Shown: positions 18,055 through 27,644, numbered from the stretch's first letter. The stretch is DNA of 64,000 nucleotides from Mucilaginibacter sp. UR6-11 (GCF_020880695.1 NZ_JAJIWO010000004.1:186001-250000), one strand, 5' to 3'. A program made the numbers and translations. The notes: generated by a model from the sequence alone, not told the origin.

Positions 18055-18128
18055 GGTAAATGTTTTTATGAATTAACTTGGGCAAGCTAATATTGTTTTC
18101 TGATAACTGATCATCAATAAATTGCGCG

Positions 18129-18980
18129 TTAAGGCGTCAGAAAAATATCCTGTTTAATCTCCGGGATTATTCCTTTTTCCAACGCCGTATCAAACAATAA
18201 TTTAATAGCCTTCCTGCCCTCTTCCCCTAAATCAACCGAGTATTTATTTACATAAAGCTCAATGTGTTTGTACATAACTTCTTCGCTCATTTCCTGCGCA
18301 TGGCTGCGGATAAAATCCAAACCTGATTTTGGGTTGGCAAAAGCAAACTCAACAGATTTACGCAACACCCGGTTTATTTTATGCTGAACATCTAAAGCCA
18401 GGTTGCGGTTGGCTACAATGCCGCCCAACGGGATAGCGCAGCCGGTTTGTTTTTCCCAGTAATCGCCCAGGTCTATTATTTTTTTTAAACCTCTGTCCTG
18501 GTAGGTAAAACGGTTTTCGTGGATAATGAGGCCGGCATCTACCCTTCCCTCTAAAACAGCGTTTTCTATGTCAGAAAAAACCAACTCTACTTTATTTACA
18601 GCTTTGGGAAACGCTAGTCCCAACAAAAAATTAGCGGTAGTGTATTTGCCGGGGATACCAATTTTAAGTTGTGGGTTGTCCGTTGTGAGTTGTGCATGTA
18701 ATTTTTCAGGATCCCCTTTACAGATCAGCATGGGGCCAACGCCGTAACCCAGGGCGCTGCCGGCATCCAGTAAAACATACTGGTTTGCTACGTAAGCAAA
18801 AGCATGATAACTTAGTTTGGTGATATCCAGCTCGCCGCGAAAGGCCTTTTGATTAAGCGTTTCCACATCATCATAAAACACCTCAAAATCTAACCCTTCG
18901 GTATCAATTTTATGGTGGATCAGCGCGTCAAAAATAAAAGTATCATTAGGGCAGGGCGAAAAGCCAAGAGTTAGTTTCAT
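18129..18980 (-). CDS. mqnD: 1,4-dihydroxy-6-naphthoate synthase (futalosine pathway)
   Basis: A 283-residue periplasmic-binding-protein-like enzyme. 'GFSPCPNDTFIFDAL' at the N-terminus, 'ITKLSYHAFAYV' and 'GIPGKYTTANFLLGL' are hallmarks of MqnD, which splits cyclic dehypoxanthine futalosine to 1,4-dihydroxy-6-naphthoate in menaquinone synthesis. Gene mqnB for the preceding step lies just upstream on the same strand. Residues around 'AQLTTDNPQLKI' are encoded by GTTGT-type low-complexity sequence (18668-18694) also found between the two genes, which looks like an in-frame insertion of repeat sequence. Confidence 0.93.
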   Translation of the reverse strand: MKLTLGFSPCPNDTFIFDALIHHKIDTEGLDFEVFYDDVETLNQKAFRGELDITKLSYHAFAYVANQYVLLDAGSALGYGVGPMLICKGDPEKLHAQLTTDNPQLKIGIPGKYTTANFLLGLAFPKAVNKVELVFSDIENAVLEGRVDAGLIIHENRFTYQDRGLKKIIDLGDYWEKQTGCAIPLGGIVANRNLALDVQHKINRVLRKSVEFAFANPKSGLDFIRSHAQEMSEEVMYKHIELYVNKYSVDLGEEGRKAIKLLFDTALEKGIIPEIKQDIFLTP

Positions 18981-18983
18981 TGC

Positions 18984-19044
18984 GTTGTAAGTTATGAGTT
19001 GTTAGTTCTGCGTGTCATACAACCGATAACACACAACTTACAAC
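18984..19044. repeat. Inverted repeat between mqnB and mqnD
   Basis: Perfect 10-bp arms (18984-18993 and 19035-19044) of the GTTGTAAGTT type, in a 61-bp stretch made largely of related GTTGT/AGTT words. The right arm covers the mqnB stop codon. The element separates the two genes and would form a hairpin in their shared mRNA. Confidence 0.65.
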
Positions 19045-19703
19045 TCTCTGATCAAATCCAGCGCAAATGTATTCAGATTTTTAACAGCAAGCCCTATCTG
19101 CCAGTTATCGCGGTTACGTTTTTCAACATAATTTGACACTGCCCTGATTTGTACGCAAGGGACCTTCAACTGGCGGCAGGCAAAAAAAAACGCGGCGCCT
19201 TCCATGCTTTCCAGTTGCGGGTTTACCCGGCTAACTACACCGGCTATGGTATTGTCATTACCATGCACCGTATTTACGGTAATAGCGGTGGCCTTAGGCA
19301 GATTAATTTTGCCGGTAAAATGACCGAGGCTGCTGGTAGGATTAAATATGCTTGCTCCTAAACCCAACTGTTCAATATTAATAAAGCGGGTATCATCCTC
19401 GGCGCCAAGCTCGGCAAAGGTATCTTTAGTTATTTCCAATACCTCGCCCAGTTTAATATTTCGGTCAAAACTGCCGGCGACACCCAGGTTAACAACCAGG
19501 TTATAAACATTGTGCGGCAAATGCCTGCCCAAAGCAAAGGCGGTAGGCACCATGCCTGCGCCGGTAACCAGTACTGAGCAGTTGGCTACCGATGGATGAC
19601 GGGTAACAAACAGGTTTTCTTCTTCGTCCGACTTTTGCATACCCAGGGTTTGCATTAAAGGGTCGACTTCCGGCTGTGTGGCAGCCACAATTAATATCCG
19701 CAT
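19038..19703 (-). CDS. mqnB: Futalosine hydrolase
   Basis: A 221-residue nucleoside-phosphorylase-fold protein. 'LVVNLGVAGSFDRNIKLGEV' and 'QLESMEGAAFFFACRQLKVPCVQIRAVSNYVE' (read in pieces) match MqnB, which removes hypoxanthine from futalosine. The Met-Glu-Gly-Ala segment binds the ribose and the following Asn-Tyr-Val-Glu segment replaces the usual phosphorylase Asp loop. It precedes mqnD on the same strand with a 57-bp gap that holds a hairpin repeat. It is divergent from queD. Confidence 0.92.
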   Translation of the reverse strand: MRILIVAATQPEVDPLMQTLGMQKSDEEENLFVTRHPSVANCSVLVTGAGMVPTAFALGRHLPHNVYNLVVNLGVAGSFDRNIKLGEVLEITKDTFAELGAEDDTRFINIEQLGLGASIFNPTSSLGHFTGKINLPKATAITVNTVHGNDNTIAGVVSRVNPQLESMEGAAFFFACRQLKVPCVQIRAVSNYVEKRNRDNWQIGLAVKNLNTFALDLIREL

Positions 19704-19753
19704 AACCGTTATTTATTCCCCTAAGATAAACAAACGCCCTTATAATTGTTTTG

Positions 19754-19761
19754 TATATTTG
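19754..19761 (+). promoter_or_regulatory. -7 box (TATATTTG) of the queD-folE operon
   Basis: Exact TAnnTTTG, ending 15 bases before the chosen queD start codon at 19777. It argues against any start further upstream. The -33 element is not obvious. Confidence 0.6.
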
Positions 19762-19776
19762 CACCCACTAAATATT

Positions 19777-20196
19777 ATGATGATACATATTACGCGCAGA
19801 GAACATTTTAATGCAGCACACAAAATGTACCGCGATGAATGGAGCGCAGAGAAAAACGCGGAAGTATTTGGCAAATGTGCCAACCCAAACTGGCATGGGC
19901 ACAACTACAATTTATATGTGACTGTTAAAGGCGAAATTACGCATGCAACCGGCTACTTAATAGACCTGAAAGAGCTCAAAGTAATTATTAACGATTACGT
20001 GATTGAAAAGCTTGACCATAAAAACATCAATTTGGATGTTGATTTTATGAAAGGCAAAATGGCATCGACCGAATTACTTTGTATTGAAATATTTAACCAG
20101 TTAAAAGGCCCGATTGAAGCTTACGAGGGTGTATTTTTACATTCGGTAAGATTACATGAAACAGAAAATAACTCGGCAGAGTATTTTGGTGATTAA
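19777..20196 (+). CDS. queD: 6-carboxy-5,6,7,8-tetrahydropterin synthase / PTPS family
   Basis: A 139-residue protein. Zinc-binding histidines appear in 'REHFNAAHKM' and 'NWHGHNYN', and the catalytic Cys in 'FGKCANPNWHGHNY'. It uses 7,8-dihydroneopterin triphosphate, the product of the enzyme encoded by the next gene (folE, 9 bp downstream), for queuosine or tetrahydropterin synthesis. The 'GKCANPN' sequence is closer to pyruvoyl-tetrahydropterin synthases than to E. coli QueD, so the exact product is open. The frame is open upstream to 19678, but that would overlap mqnB and pass through the promoter; I use the ATG ATG at 19777. Confidence 0.92.
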   Translation: MMIHITRREHFNAAHKMYRDEWSAEKNAEVFGKCANPNWHGHNYNLYVTVKGEITHATGYLIDLKELKVIINDYVIEKLDHKNINLDVDFMKGKMASTELLCIEIFNQLKGPIEAYEGVFLHSVRLHETENNSAEYFGD

Positions 20197-20205
20197 ACCT
20201 GCACA

Positions 20206-20844
20206 ATGATTAACGACAACAATATCCCCGACAGGGATGACGACATTAACGGCTACGAAAAAATTGACCGTTATAACCCTGAGCTGATTGAAAGCTTATC
20301 GGGCCACTACAAACAAGTATTAAAGCAATTAGGCGAGAATCCTGAACGCGAGGGTTTATTAAAAACGCCTGAGCGTATTGCCAAAGCCATGCTGTATTTA
20401 ACCCATGGATATGATCTTGATCCTAAAGAGATTTTAAACTCGGCTTTATTTAGAGAAGAGTACAGCCAGATGGTTATAGTTAAGGACATAGAGGTATACT
20501 CTATGTGCGAGCACCATATGCTGCCGTTTTTTGGCAAGGCTCATATCGCCTATATCCCTAACGGGCATGTTGTAGGGCTAAGTAAAATACCACGTGTGGT
20601 TGACGCTTATGCGCGCCGCTTGCAGGTGCAGGAACGGCTAACCAATGAAATACGCGACTGTATCCAAGAGGCCCTGCAGCCCGTGGGCGTAGGCGTTGTG
20701 ATGGAGTGCCGCCACCTTTGTATGTGTATGCGTGGGGTACAAAAACAAAACTCAGTTACTACGACTTCGGCTTTTTCGGGCGGATTTTACCAGGAAAAAA
20801 CCAGGGCGGAGTTTCTGCACCTGATATCGTCGAAATTAAGCTAG
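20206..20844 (+). CDS. folE: GTP cyclohydrolase I
   Basis: A 212-residue enzyme that converts GTP to 7,8-dihydroneopterin triphosphate. Zinc-site Cys and His are in '[19 protein letters not shown]' and '[11 protein letters not shown]'; '[20 protein letters not shown]' is the family signature. An N-terminal extension of about 25 acidic/polar residues precedes the helical core. It directly follows queD and supplies its substrate, as well as folate synthesis. Confidence 0.96.
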   Translation: MINDNNIPDRDDDINGYEKIDRYNPELIESLSGHYKQVLKQLGENPEREGLLKTPERIAKAMLYLTHGYDLDPKEILNSALFREEYSQMVIVKDIEVYSMCEHHMLPFFGKAHIAYIPNGHVVGLSKIPRVVDAYARRLQVQERLTNEIRDCIQEALQPVGVGVVMECRHLCMCMRGVQKQNSVTTTSAFSGGFYQEKTRAEFLHLISSKLS

Positions 20845-20851
20845 GGTTGGG

Positions 20852-20979
20852 AAAGATTGGTGATTGAAGATTAAAGATTGGGATGAATCGCAAACGAAAT
20901 CTTTGATCTTTGGTTATCAACTAATCGCACCAATAATTAACAACATAAACTAATCTCTAATCTTCAATCACTAATCTTT
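20852..20979. repeat. Long inverted repeat between folE and fabD
   Basis: Arms 20852-20879 and 20952-20979 are inverted copies matching at 26 of 28 positions, separated by 72 bases that contain a further AATCTTTG/ATCTTTGG word of the same kind. The right arm ends three bases before the fabD start codon. No transposase or target duplication is seen; it looks like a small palindromic intergenic element. Confidence 0.75.
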
Positions 20980-20982
20980 CTT

Positions 20983-21867
20983 ATGAAAGCATATATTTTT
21001 CCAGGACAAGGCGCACAGTTTGCAGGTATGGGTAAGGACCTTTACGAACAATCAGGCAAAGCACGCAAACTATTTGAGCACGCTAATGACATTTTAGGTT
21101 TCCGCATTACAGATATCATGTTTAACGGAACCGATGAGGACCTGAAACAAACTAACGTTACCCAGCCGGCAATATTTTTACACTCGGTTATACTGGCCAA
21201 AGTATTAACTGATTTTGCACCCGATATGGCTGCGGGCCACTCATTAGGAGAGTTTTCTGCATTAACAGCCGCGGGCGCTTTATCGTTCGAAGATGGTTTA
21301 CGTTTGGTTGCCGCACGTGCAAATGCTATGCAAAAAGCCTGCGAGATACAACCATCAACCATGGCAGCTATTTTAGGGCTGGATGATTTTACGGTTGAAG
21401 ATATTTGTCATCGCATAAGCGATGTAGTGGTTCCGGCTAACTATAACTGCCCGGGCCAGCTGGTTATATCAGGCACCATATCCGGTATTGATAAAGCCTG
21501 CGAGCTCATGACAGCGGCAGGGGCCAAAAGAGCCCTAAAGTTAAATGTCGGTGGTGCGTTTCATTCGCCGTTAATGGAAGCAGCAAGGGTTGAGCTGGAG
21601 CATGCCATTGTAAACACAGTTATTAACGAGCCCGTTTGCCGCATCTATCAAAATATTGATGCCAAACCGTATACAGATCCGCAACAAATAAAACATAACT
21701 TAATTGCACAGCTTACCGGCCCGGTTAGGTGGACCCAAACCGTAATGCACATGCTGGAAGACGGCGCAACCTCATTTACAGAGGTAGGCCCGGGCAATGT
21801 ATTACAGGGCCTGGTTAAAAAAGTAGACCGGGCAATGCCAACCGCAAGCGCCGCTTTTCAACAATAA
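20983..21867 (+). CDS. fabD: Malonyl-CoA:ACP transacylase
   Basis: A 294-residue protein that loads malonyl groups onto acyl carrier protein for fatty acid synthesis. 'FPGQGAQFAGMGKDL' opens the fold, the nucleophile is S87 in 'AAGHSLGEFSA', and the catalytic His is in 'GGAFHSPLM'. The final 'FTEVGPGNVLQGLVKKV' matches the family. It is a single gene bounded by a palindromic repeat and a terminator, not in a fab cluster here. Confidence 0.95.
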   Translation: MKAYIFPGQGAQFAGMGKDLYEQSGKARKLFEHANDILGFRITDIMFNGTDEDLKQTNVTQPAIFLHSVILAKVLTDFAPDMAAGHSLGEFSALTAAGALSFEDGLRLVAARANAMQKACEIQPSTMAAILGLDDFTVEDICHRISDVVVPANYNCPGQLVISGTISGIDKACELMTAAGAKRALKLNVGGAFHSPLMEAARVELEHAIVNTVINEPVCRIYQNIDAKPYTDPQQIKHNLIAQLTGPVRWTQTVMHMLEDGATSFTEVGPGNVLQGLVKKVDRAMPTASAAFQQ

Positions 21868-21873
21868 TTTTAT

Positions 21874-21900
21874 AGCCGCAAACCAAAGCGGCTTTTTTTT
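21874..21900 (+). terminator. Rho-independent terminator of fabD
   Basis: Six-base-pair GC-rich stem (21874-21879 with 21888-21893), eight-base loop and at least seven T, seven bases after the fabD stop. Confidence 0.85.
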
Positions 21901-21932
21901 ATTGTAAGTTTACATAAGTCTATTTAAAGCAT

Positions 21933-24900
21933 TTGAGTTACTCCGGAAAAATACGTTTAATGCTGGCGCTGCTTGGCGCCAGTTTATTATTAACGGCAAT
22001 CATCGTCCGTTCTACGTATACTTCTGCTGTTAATTTAAGTCAGACAGCCAGGATGCTGGAGGATAATCTTCAAAAAAAAGAAGATTATATTATTAAGGCG
22101 CTTGGCGCTCCAGGCGGCATTAACCGCTTTAAAGGCCTGGCCAATAATTATGAAAACGGTTTAAAGTGTTTACAGGAATTTACTACCGGGCGTAATATAA
22201 AAGTAGTAACCGTAAAAGACGGCATCCTGAAATATTGGAGCGACATCACTTTTATTCCCGAAAATCCTTCTTTAATAAAAGAAGGATACTCCTTTATTAA
22301 AGAGCCTAACGGGTATTACGAAGCCATTAAAAAAAACGACGGCAACTTTTCGGTGATATTCTTTATCCCCGTAAAAGTAAATTTTGTAGTACAGAACCAA
22401 TATCTGCGAAATGGCTTTTCAAAAGATCTGCTTAAAGACAACAACATCGATATTGCAGATTTTACCGATAAAAACACCTATGCCATACACAGCATTACCG
22501 ACACCTACCTGTTCTCTGTTAAGGTATTGGATAACGAGGTTAATTACCGTTTCTTCTACTTCGAGCTGGTTATATGGGTATTAACATTTATTGTGATATG
22601 CACGTTGGTTCAAAATATTTGCAACTACCTCGCCAACACAGGGCGTTTGCTGCTGTCCTTTGTTTTCCTGACGCTGTTTATTGTGGGTATCAGGTTTATC
22701 AATCTGCAATATAACTGGCCCAACTTTACTTACAAGCTTGATATTTTTAATCCGCATTTATACAGTTCGGGCAAGGTTTTCCCATCGTTAGGTGATCTCT
22801 GTATAAATATATTAATGTGTAGCTGGCTAACCGCCTTTATTTACAGGCAGCGTTTTAAACTATTAAAATATCTTCCGGGCAAAACCGGGGCGTATCCACT
22901 GGTAACAGGATGCACACTTATACTTATTGTGGTATCAACTGTTTTATTAAACGTATTTTATGGTCTCGTTGTCAAATCCGAGATAAATTTTGATGTAAAT
23001 AATGTACTGAGCTTATCGGTATATAGTTTGTGCGGTATATTGATGCTGTGCTTCAGCTTTTTTATATTTTATTTACTTGCCGAGGTTTTTTTAACAGTTT
23101 GCAACCGGCTGCATATACCAGCACGCCACCAGCTTTTAATTTTAATAGCAGGTGTTTTGCTGGCTACCTGTTATTACAGCATTTTGCGGCATGAGCTGAT
23201 AGTATTCTATATACTTTGGTCGTTTTTGGTAATGATAAGGGGCTATGCTTATTACTATAAAAACGGCAAGACCACCACCTTTATGTTTGCCGGCGTACTT
23301 TTAGTCTGCTCGGTCATCTCATCAACCAACCTCAACCATTTTGAGTCGATAAAGGAAAAACAGTTCCGTAAGGAGCTTGTAAAAAAGCTGGAGAACCCCA
23401 CGGATGCCACGGCCGATTACCTGTTTAAGAAGATAGAAAAACAGATAGTTAAGGATCCGTTTATCATTCGTTATTTTAATGATACTATACACAATACCGA
23501 TTATCTGCAAAACCGGTTTCAAAAGCTTTATTTTGATGGATACCTGTCAAAATATGATTTCAAGATCCATGAGTTTAATGCTGCGGGACAATCCGTGTCT
23601 GCCGATAAAAATTACCAGCTGGATGTTTTTAAAGACATGGTTCTTTATAGCTCGCTTAAAGTATCAAACTATTTCTATCGCGAAAACGAATCCTTCGGCT
23701 TTCAGAATTACTTTGCTATACTGCCTGTTATTGATAAAGACAAAACGCTTGGGTCCATCGTTATCGAATTAAAATCAAAAGCGCTGCAAACGTCTAACTA
23801 TTTCCCCGAGCTTTTAATTGACGGGCAATCAAAAGACGAGGATAATTTTAAAAATTACTCGTACGCTTTTTATTCAGACAATAAGCTGCTGGCACAAAGC
23901 GGCGACTATGTTTATAAACTGGTGCGCAATAAAAATATCATTTACAAGCCCAAAACTTTTGTCTTTAAATCGCTGGCTGTAGAAAATCCGCTGTGGTACC
24001 AGCCATTTACGTCCTACAGCCATCTCATCTACAAGCCCACTGAGCGTAACCTTATCGTCATCAGCAAAGAAGAGAACACGGTATTTTACAACATTACATC
24101 TATCACTTTCTTCTTTGTAATACTGCTAGCCTTTAGTGTTTTCGTCATAGCGGGCAGCTGGGCGTGGCTGCGTATTAAAATATTAACCATTACCAATAAC
24201 AAAATTAAGTGGGGCCTGAAAATTACGCTTGATAAGATACTGTATAAAACCCGCATTCAGTTTTCGATGGTGTTTGCCGTGGTGGTTACGCTGGTATTGG
24301 TGGGTATAATAACTTATATATCCATAAGCTCGCAGTACCAAATGCAGCAGGATAAAATGATACGTGATAAGCTGACAAAAATCACCGATGCCTTTGAGAA
24401 CGGCCTGTTTGATAAATACATGGTTAATATCAATGAACAAAGCCAGATAAAATTTGATGCACTGGCTGCCTCCTACTCCTCAGACCTGGTGCTGTTTGAC
24501 AGTCATGGCCGGTTACTCATCACTACCCAACCACGCATTTATGAGTATGGCTTAATTGCCAAACGCATGAATGCCAGAGCTTTTATCACGTTGCATAACG
24601 GGCAGCGGTCTGAATACGTAAACGATGAAATGATAGGCGGGCTGAGCTACAAAACCGTTTATGCGCCCATAAGAAATACAAAAGGAGAAACCATTGCATT
24701 TTTGCAGCTCCCCTATTTCTCAAACGAAGCTGATTACAAGGAGCGCATAGGATCACTGCTTAATATTATGATCAATATTTACGCGCTGATATTTATTTCC
24801 ATAGGCTTATTTGCTGTAATTATTGCCCGCCAGATTACCAATCCGTTAAGTTTCATACAGCAAAGCCTGAGTAAAACTATCTACGGCAAAAAAAATAAGC

Positions 24901-25673
24901 CTATAAAGTGGGACAGAGACGATGAAATTGGCGCTCTGGTAAAAGAATATAATAACATGATCGCCGCCTTGGAGGCCAGCGCCGTACGACTTGCGCAGTC
25001 AGAAAGAGAAAGTGCATGGCGCGAAATGGCCAAGCAAGTAGCACATGAAATCAAGAATCCGCTTACTCCGCTAAAACTTGGCTTGCAGTTGCTGGAAAAA
25101 TCATGGCGTGAAAAAGACCCCAAATTCGACCAGAAGTTTGAACGTTTCAGCAAATCATTTGTGGAACAGATTGAGAGCTTATCGCAAATAGCGTCCGAGT
25201 TCTCGGCATTTGCAAAAATGCCTGATACCCGCATGGAGCGTTTTAATGTGTTTGAAGTGATAAGCCAGGCGGTCGTCATTTTTAAACAGATGGATAATTT
25301 CGCCATTACTTATAATGCGCCAAAAATCCCGTTTTATGTTAATGCAGATAAGGACCAGTTGCTGCGCTGCTTTAACAACCTGTTAAAAAATGCCATTGAA
25401 GCTACCCCGCCCGATAGATTTGGACAATTAGAGATCGATCATCAGATAACCGGGAAAAATATATTGCTCACGGTTAAAGACAACGGCAATGGCATTCCTC
25501 AAAACATGCGCGAAAAGATATTCGAGCCTAACTTTACCACCAAAAGTTCGGGCACCGGGCTTGGGCTTGCCTTTGTAAAAAACTCTATCGAAAATGCAGG
25601 CGGAAAAGTTTGGTTTGAAACCGAAGCCGGTAAGGGTACCACATTCTTCCTGAGCCTGCCTGCGGCAGTTTAA
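21933..25673 (+). CDS. Very large NtrY-like membrane sensor histidine kinase
   Basis: A 1246-residue protein starting with TTG (an ATG nine codons later is possible). It has one N-terminal helix, an extracytoplasmic domain (about 30-205), a bundle of about eight membrane helices (210-467), a second large extracytoplasmic domain (470-720) and further helices near 730-750, 775-798 and 945-968. Then come HAMP, HisKA with His1038 in 'MAKQVAHEIKNPLTPLK' and HATPase_c ('DNGNGIP', 'GTGLGLAFV'). The 'ESAWREMAKQ' H-box context is that of NtrY/PilS-type kinases. No response regulator is adjacent. Size and helix number are far above a usual NtrY. Confidence 0.9.
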   Translation: MSYSGKIRLMLALLGASLLLTAIIVRSTYTSAVNLSQTARMLEDNLQKKEDYIIKALGAPGGINRFKGLANNYENGLKCLQEFTTGRNIKVVTVKDGILKYWSDITFIPENPSLIKEGYSFIKEPNGYYEAIKKNDGNFSVIFFIPVKVNFVVQNQYLRNGFSKDLLKDNNIDIADFTDKNTYAIHSITDTYLFSVKVLDNEVNYRFFYFELVIWVLTFIVICTLVQNICNYLANTGRLLLSFVFLTLFIVGIRFINLQYNWPNFTYKLDIFNPHLYSSGKVFPSLGDLCINILMCSWLTAFIYRQRFKLLKYLPGKTGAYPLVTGCTLILIVVSTVLLNVFYGLVVKSEINFDVNNVLSLSVYSLCGILMLCFSFFIFYLLAEVFLTVCNRLHIPARHQLLILIAGVLLATCYYSILRHELIVFYILWSFLVMIRGYAYYYKNGKTTTFMFAGVLLVCSVISSTNLNHFESIKEKQFRKELVKKLENPTDATADYLFKKIEKQIVKDPFIIRYFNDTIHNTDYLQNRFQKLYFDGYLSKYDFKIHEFNAAGQSVSADKNYQLDVFKDMVLYSSLKVSNYFYRENESFGFQNYFAILPVIDKDKTLGSIVIELKSKALQTSNYFPELLIDGQSKDEDNFKNYSYAFYSDNKLLAQSGDYVYKLVRNKNIIYKPKTFVFKSLAVENPLWYQPFTSYSHLIYKPTERNLIVISKEENTVFYNITSITFFFVILLAFSVFVIAGSWAWLRIKILTITNNKIKWGLKITLDKILYKTRIQFSMVFAVVVTLVLVGIITYISISSQYQMQQDKMIRDKLTKITDAFENGLFDKYMVNINEQSQIKFDALAASYSSDLVLFDSHGRLLITTQPRIYEYGLIAKRMNARAFITLHNGQRSEYVNDEMIGGLSYKTVYAPIRNTKGETIAFLQLPYFSNEADYKERIGSLLNIMINIYALIFISIGLFAVIIARQITNPLSFIQQSLSKTIYGKKNKPIKWDRDDEIGALVKEYNNMIAALEASAVRLAQSERESAWREMAKQVAHEIKNPLTPLKLGLQLLEKSWREKDPKFDQKFERFSKSFVEQIESLSQIASEFSAFAKMPDTRMERFNVFEVISQAVVIFKQMDNFAITYNAPKIPFYVNADKDQLLRCFNNLLKNAIEATPPDRFGQLEIDHQITGKNILLTVKDNGNGIPQNMREKIFEPNFTTKSSGTGLGLAFVKNSIENAGGKVWFETEAGKGTTFFLSLPAAV

Positions 25674-25862
25674 TTAGCAGTGGTACGGATAGCCGCCCAA
25701 CAGCACGTTAACCAGGTATTAAGCTGCCCCCCTTTCATAGCCGTGTCTAAAGTTGGTTGCAGTGTTTCTATACCTCGTCAGAAAACCGACGGTTTAATAT
25801 TGAGAAAAAATTCAGGCCAATATCGATTAAAATCTGAACTGGCTGTAACATTACTCTTGATA

Positions 25863-26276
25863 TTAAAATATCAACACCAATGTTCCGCTGATGATCAGCG
25901 CCGCCGCTATCCCGGTTTTCAGGGTAAGTGTCTCGCCTAAAAAAACTGCCGCTAGAATTATTGCCAGTGCAACGCTTAGCTTATCAACAGGCGCAACCTG
26001 CGATACTTTGCCCAACTGCAGGGCCTTAAAATAACAGATCCATGATAAGCCTGTAGCACATCCCGAAAGGATCAAAAATGTCCAGTTTTGGCGGGTCAGG
26101 CTTGCAATGGTGCTGTTACTGCCTTTAACAAATACAATTGCCCAGGCAATTATGATAATAACTACCGTACGGATAGCAGTGGCCAGGTCGGTATCAACCC
26201 CTTTAATGCCAATTTTTGCAAATATGGCCGTAAGGGCCGCGAAAAGTGCTGATAGTAAGGCGTATATCCACCACAT
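25863..26276 (-). CDS. Single-domain EamA (DMT) transporter
   Basis: A 137-residue protein with five membrane helices forming one EamA unit: 'WWIYALLSALFAALTAIFAKIGI', 'IRTVVIIIIAWAIVFV' and the conserved C-terminal 'LAAVFLGETLTLKTGIAAALIISGTLVLIF'. Half the size of a standard DMT permease, so it would work as a dimer. I start at 26276 because an upstream start (26330) would add 18 residues unlike the family. Similar proteins are annotated as EamA family transporters with unknown substrate. Confidence 0.85.
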   Translation of the reverse strand: MWWIYALLSALFAALTAIFAKIGIKGVDTDLATAIRTVVIIIIAWAIVFVKGSNSTIASLTRQNWTFLILSGCATGLSWICYFKALQLGKVSQVAPVDKLSVALAIILAAVFLGETLTLKTGIAAALIISGTLVLIF

Positions 26277-26407
26277 AATACTTATTTTAGTTAATTGTAT
26301 TGGTAAATATCCATAACAAATCTGTACCAAACTTGTTGACCGTGTACAAATTTAATACAGAATTATAAAGTATTTTAGCTGATTAATACCCATAGCGCTG
26401 CCACCGG

Positions 26408-27643
26408 ATGAAATTATTTCTAAGTGTTTTTTTTGTAATTAGTATTAATACCGCCTCGCTGGCCCAAACCTATTCGCTGGATCATTATCTTGAAGTTGCG
26501 CAAAAAAACAGTCCGCTTTTAAAAGACATGCGCAACCAGGTTGGCATGAGCAAGCTGGACAGCTTAAGATTAAGGGCGGGTAATAATTTCCAGGTAAACG
26601 CGTCAAGCGCAGGTTTATTCGCACCGGTTACAAACGGCTACGGCTACGCAGGCGCAATTACCAATGTTCAAACGTTTAACGCTTTATTAGGCGTAAGTAA
26701 AACTATAATTGGCCGTGGCAATTTAAACAGCCAGTATGCAGCTATACAGTTGCAGCGCGATTCATTAATAGCGGCGGCACGTATTTCTGAGCAGGATCTG
26801 CGCAAATCTATTATAGCACAATACATTACCGCTTACGGAAGCTCGCAACAGCTAAAATTCAACCAGGAAACTATCGATTTATTAAATCAGGAAGAAGTGC
26901 TGCTTAAAAAGCTGACACGCGCCAATGTATACCGCCAAACAGATTACCTGGCTTTTTTGGTAACGCTGAAACAACAACAGCTGCAACTGTTACAGGCATC
27001 CTTACAATTTAAAAATGATTATGCCACCCTTAACTATTTAGCAGGCATAGCAGATACCAGTATGGCCCGGCTAAGCGAGCCGATGATTGAAAAAACTTAT
27101 GCACCGCCGATAGCCAACAGCATTTATTATCAAAAATTCAGGCTGGATAGCTTAAGGCTGACCAACAGCAGCCGTTTAATTGATTATGCCTATAAGCCCA
27201 AAGTAAACGTTTTTGGCGATGCCGGCTTTAATACTGATTTTACCGGGCAGGAATATAAAAATTTCGGCACCAGCGTGGGTTTCAATATCATAGTGCCTAT
27301 TTATGACGGCGGCCAGCGTAAATTACAACACCGCCGGCTGGAGTTTGAAGAAAACTCAAGGCAAAACTATAAAACGTTTTTTGAGGTTCAGTACCGGCAG
27401 CAAATTGCGCAGTTAAATCAGCAGATCCTTGAAAGCGATAAGATACTTGAAAAAGTGAACGAGCAGATAAAATTCACCGAGAGCCTGATCAAAGTTGATA
27501 CCCAGCTTTTACAAACCGGCGACCTCAAAATTGCCGACCTGATACTGGCGGTAAACAATTACCTTACAGCAAAGAACCTGCTTACACAAACTACCATAAG
27601 CAGGCTGCAATTGATCAATCAGTTAAATTACTGGAACAAATAG
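26408..27643 (+). CDS. TolC-family outer membrane efflux protein
   Basis: A 411-residue protein with a signal peptide (1-20, 'TASLAQ') and the long helical hairpins of the outer membrane efflux family ('LQQLQLLQASLQFKNDYATL', 'NLLTQTTISRLQLINQL'). One OEP repeat is well conserved, the other is weak, so it is shorter than E. coli TolC. First gene of a tripartite efflux operon; the adaptor starts one base after its stop. Confidence 0.9.
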   Translation: MKLFLSVFFVISINTASLAQTYSLDHYLEVAQKNSPLLKDMRNQVGMSKLDSLRLRAGNNFQVNASSAGLFAPVTNGYGYAGAITNVQTFNALLGVSKTIIGRGNLNSQYAAIQLQRDSLIAAARISEQDLRKSIIAQYITAYGSSQQLKFNQETIDLLNQEEVLLKKLTRANVYRQTDYLAFLVTLKQQQLQLLQASLQFKNDYATLNYLAGIADTSMARLSEPMIEKTYAPPIANSIYYQKFRLDSLRLTNSSRLIDYAYKPKVNVFGDAGFNTDFTGQEYKNFGTSVGFNIIVPIYDGGQRKLQHRRLEFEENSRQNYKTFFEVQYRQQIAQLNQQILESDKILEKVNEQIKFTESLIKVDTQLLQTGDLKIADLILAVNNYLTAKNLLTQTTISRLQLINQLNYWNK

Positions 27644-27644
27644 T

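Noticed and set aside
19678..19776. Upstream extension of queD by 33 residues
   Set aside because: It would overlap mqnB on the other strand and run through an exact -7 promoter box; the family begins at the 19777 Met.
25680..25940. 86-residue plus-strand frame after the large kinase
   Set aside because: Composition is not protein-like and it overlaps the 3' end of the EamA gene on the other strand. I see no gene in 25674-25862.
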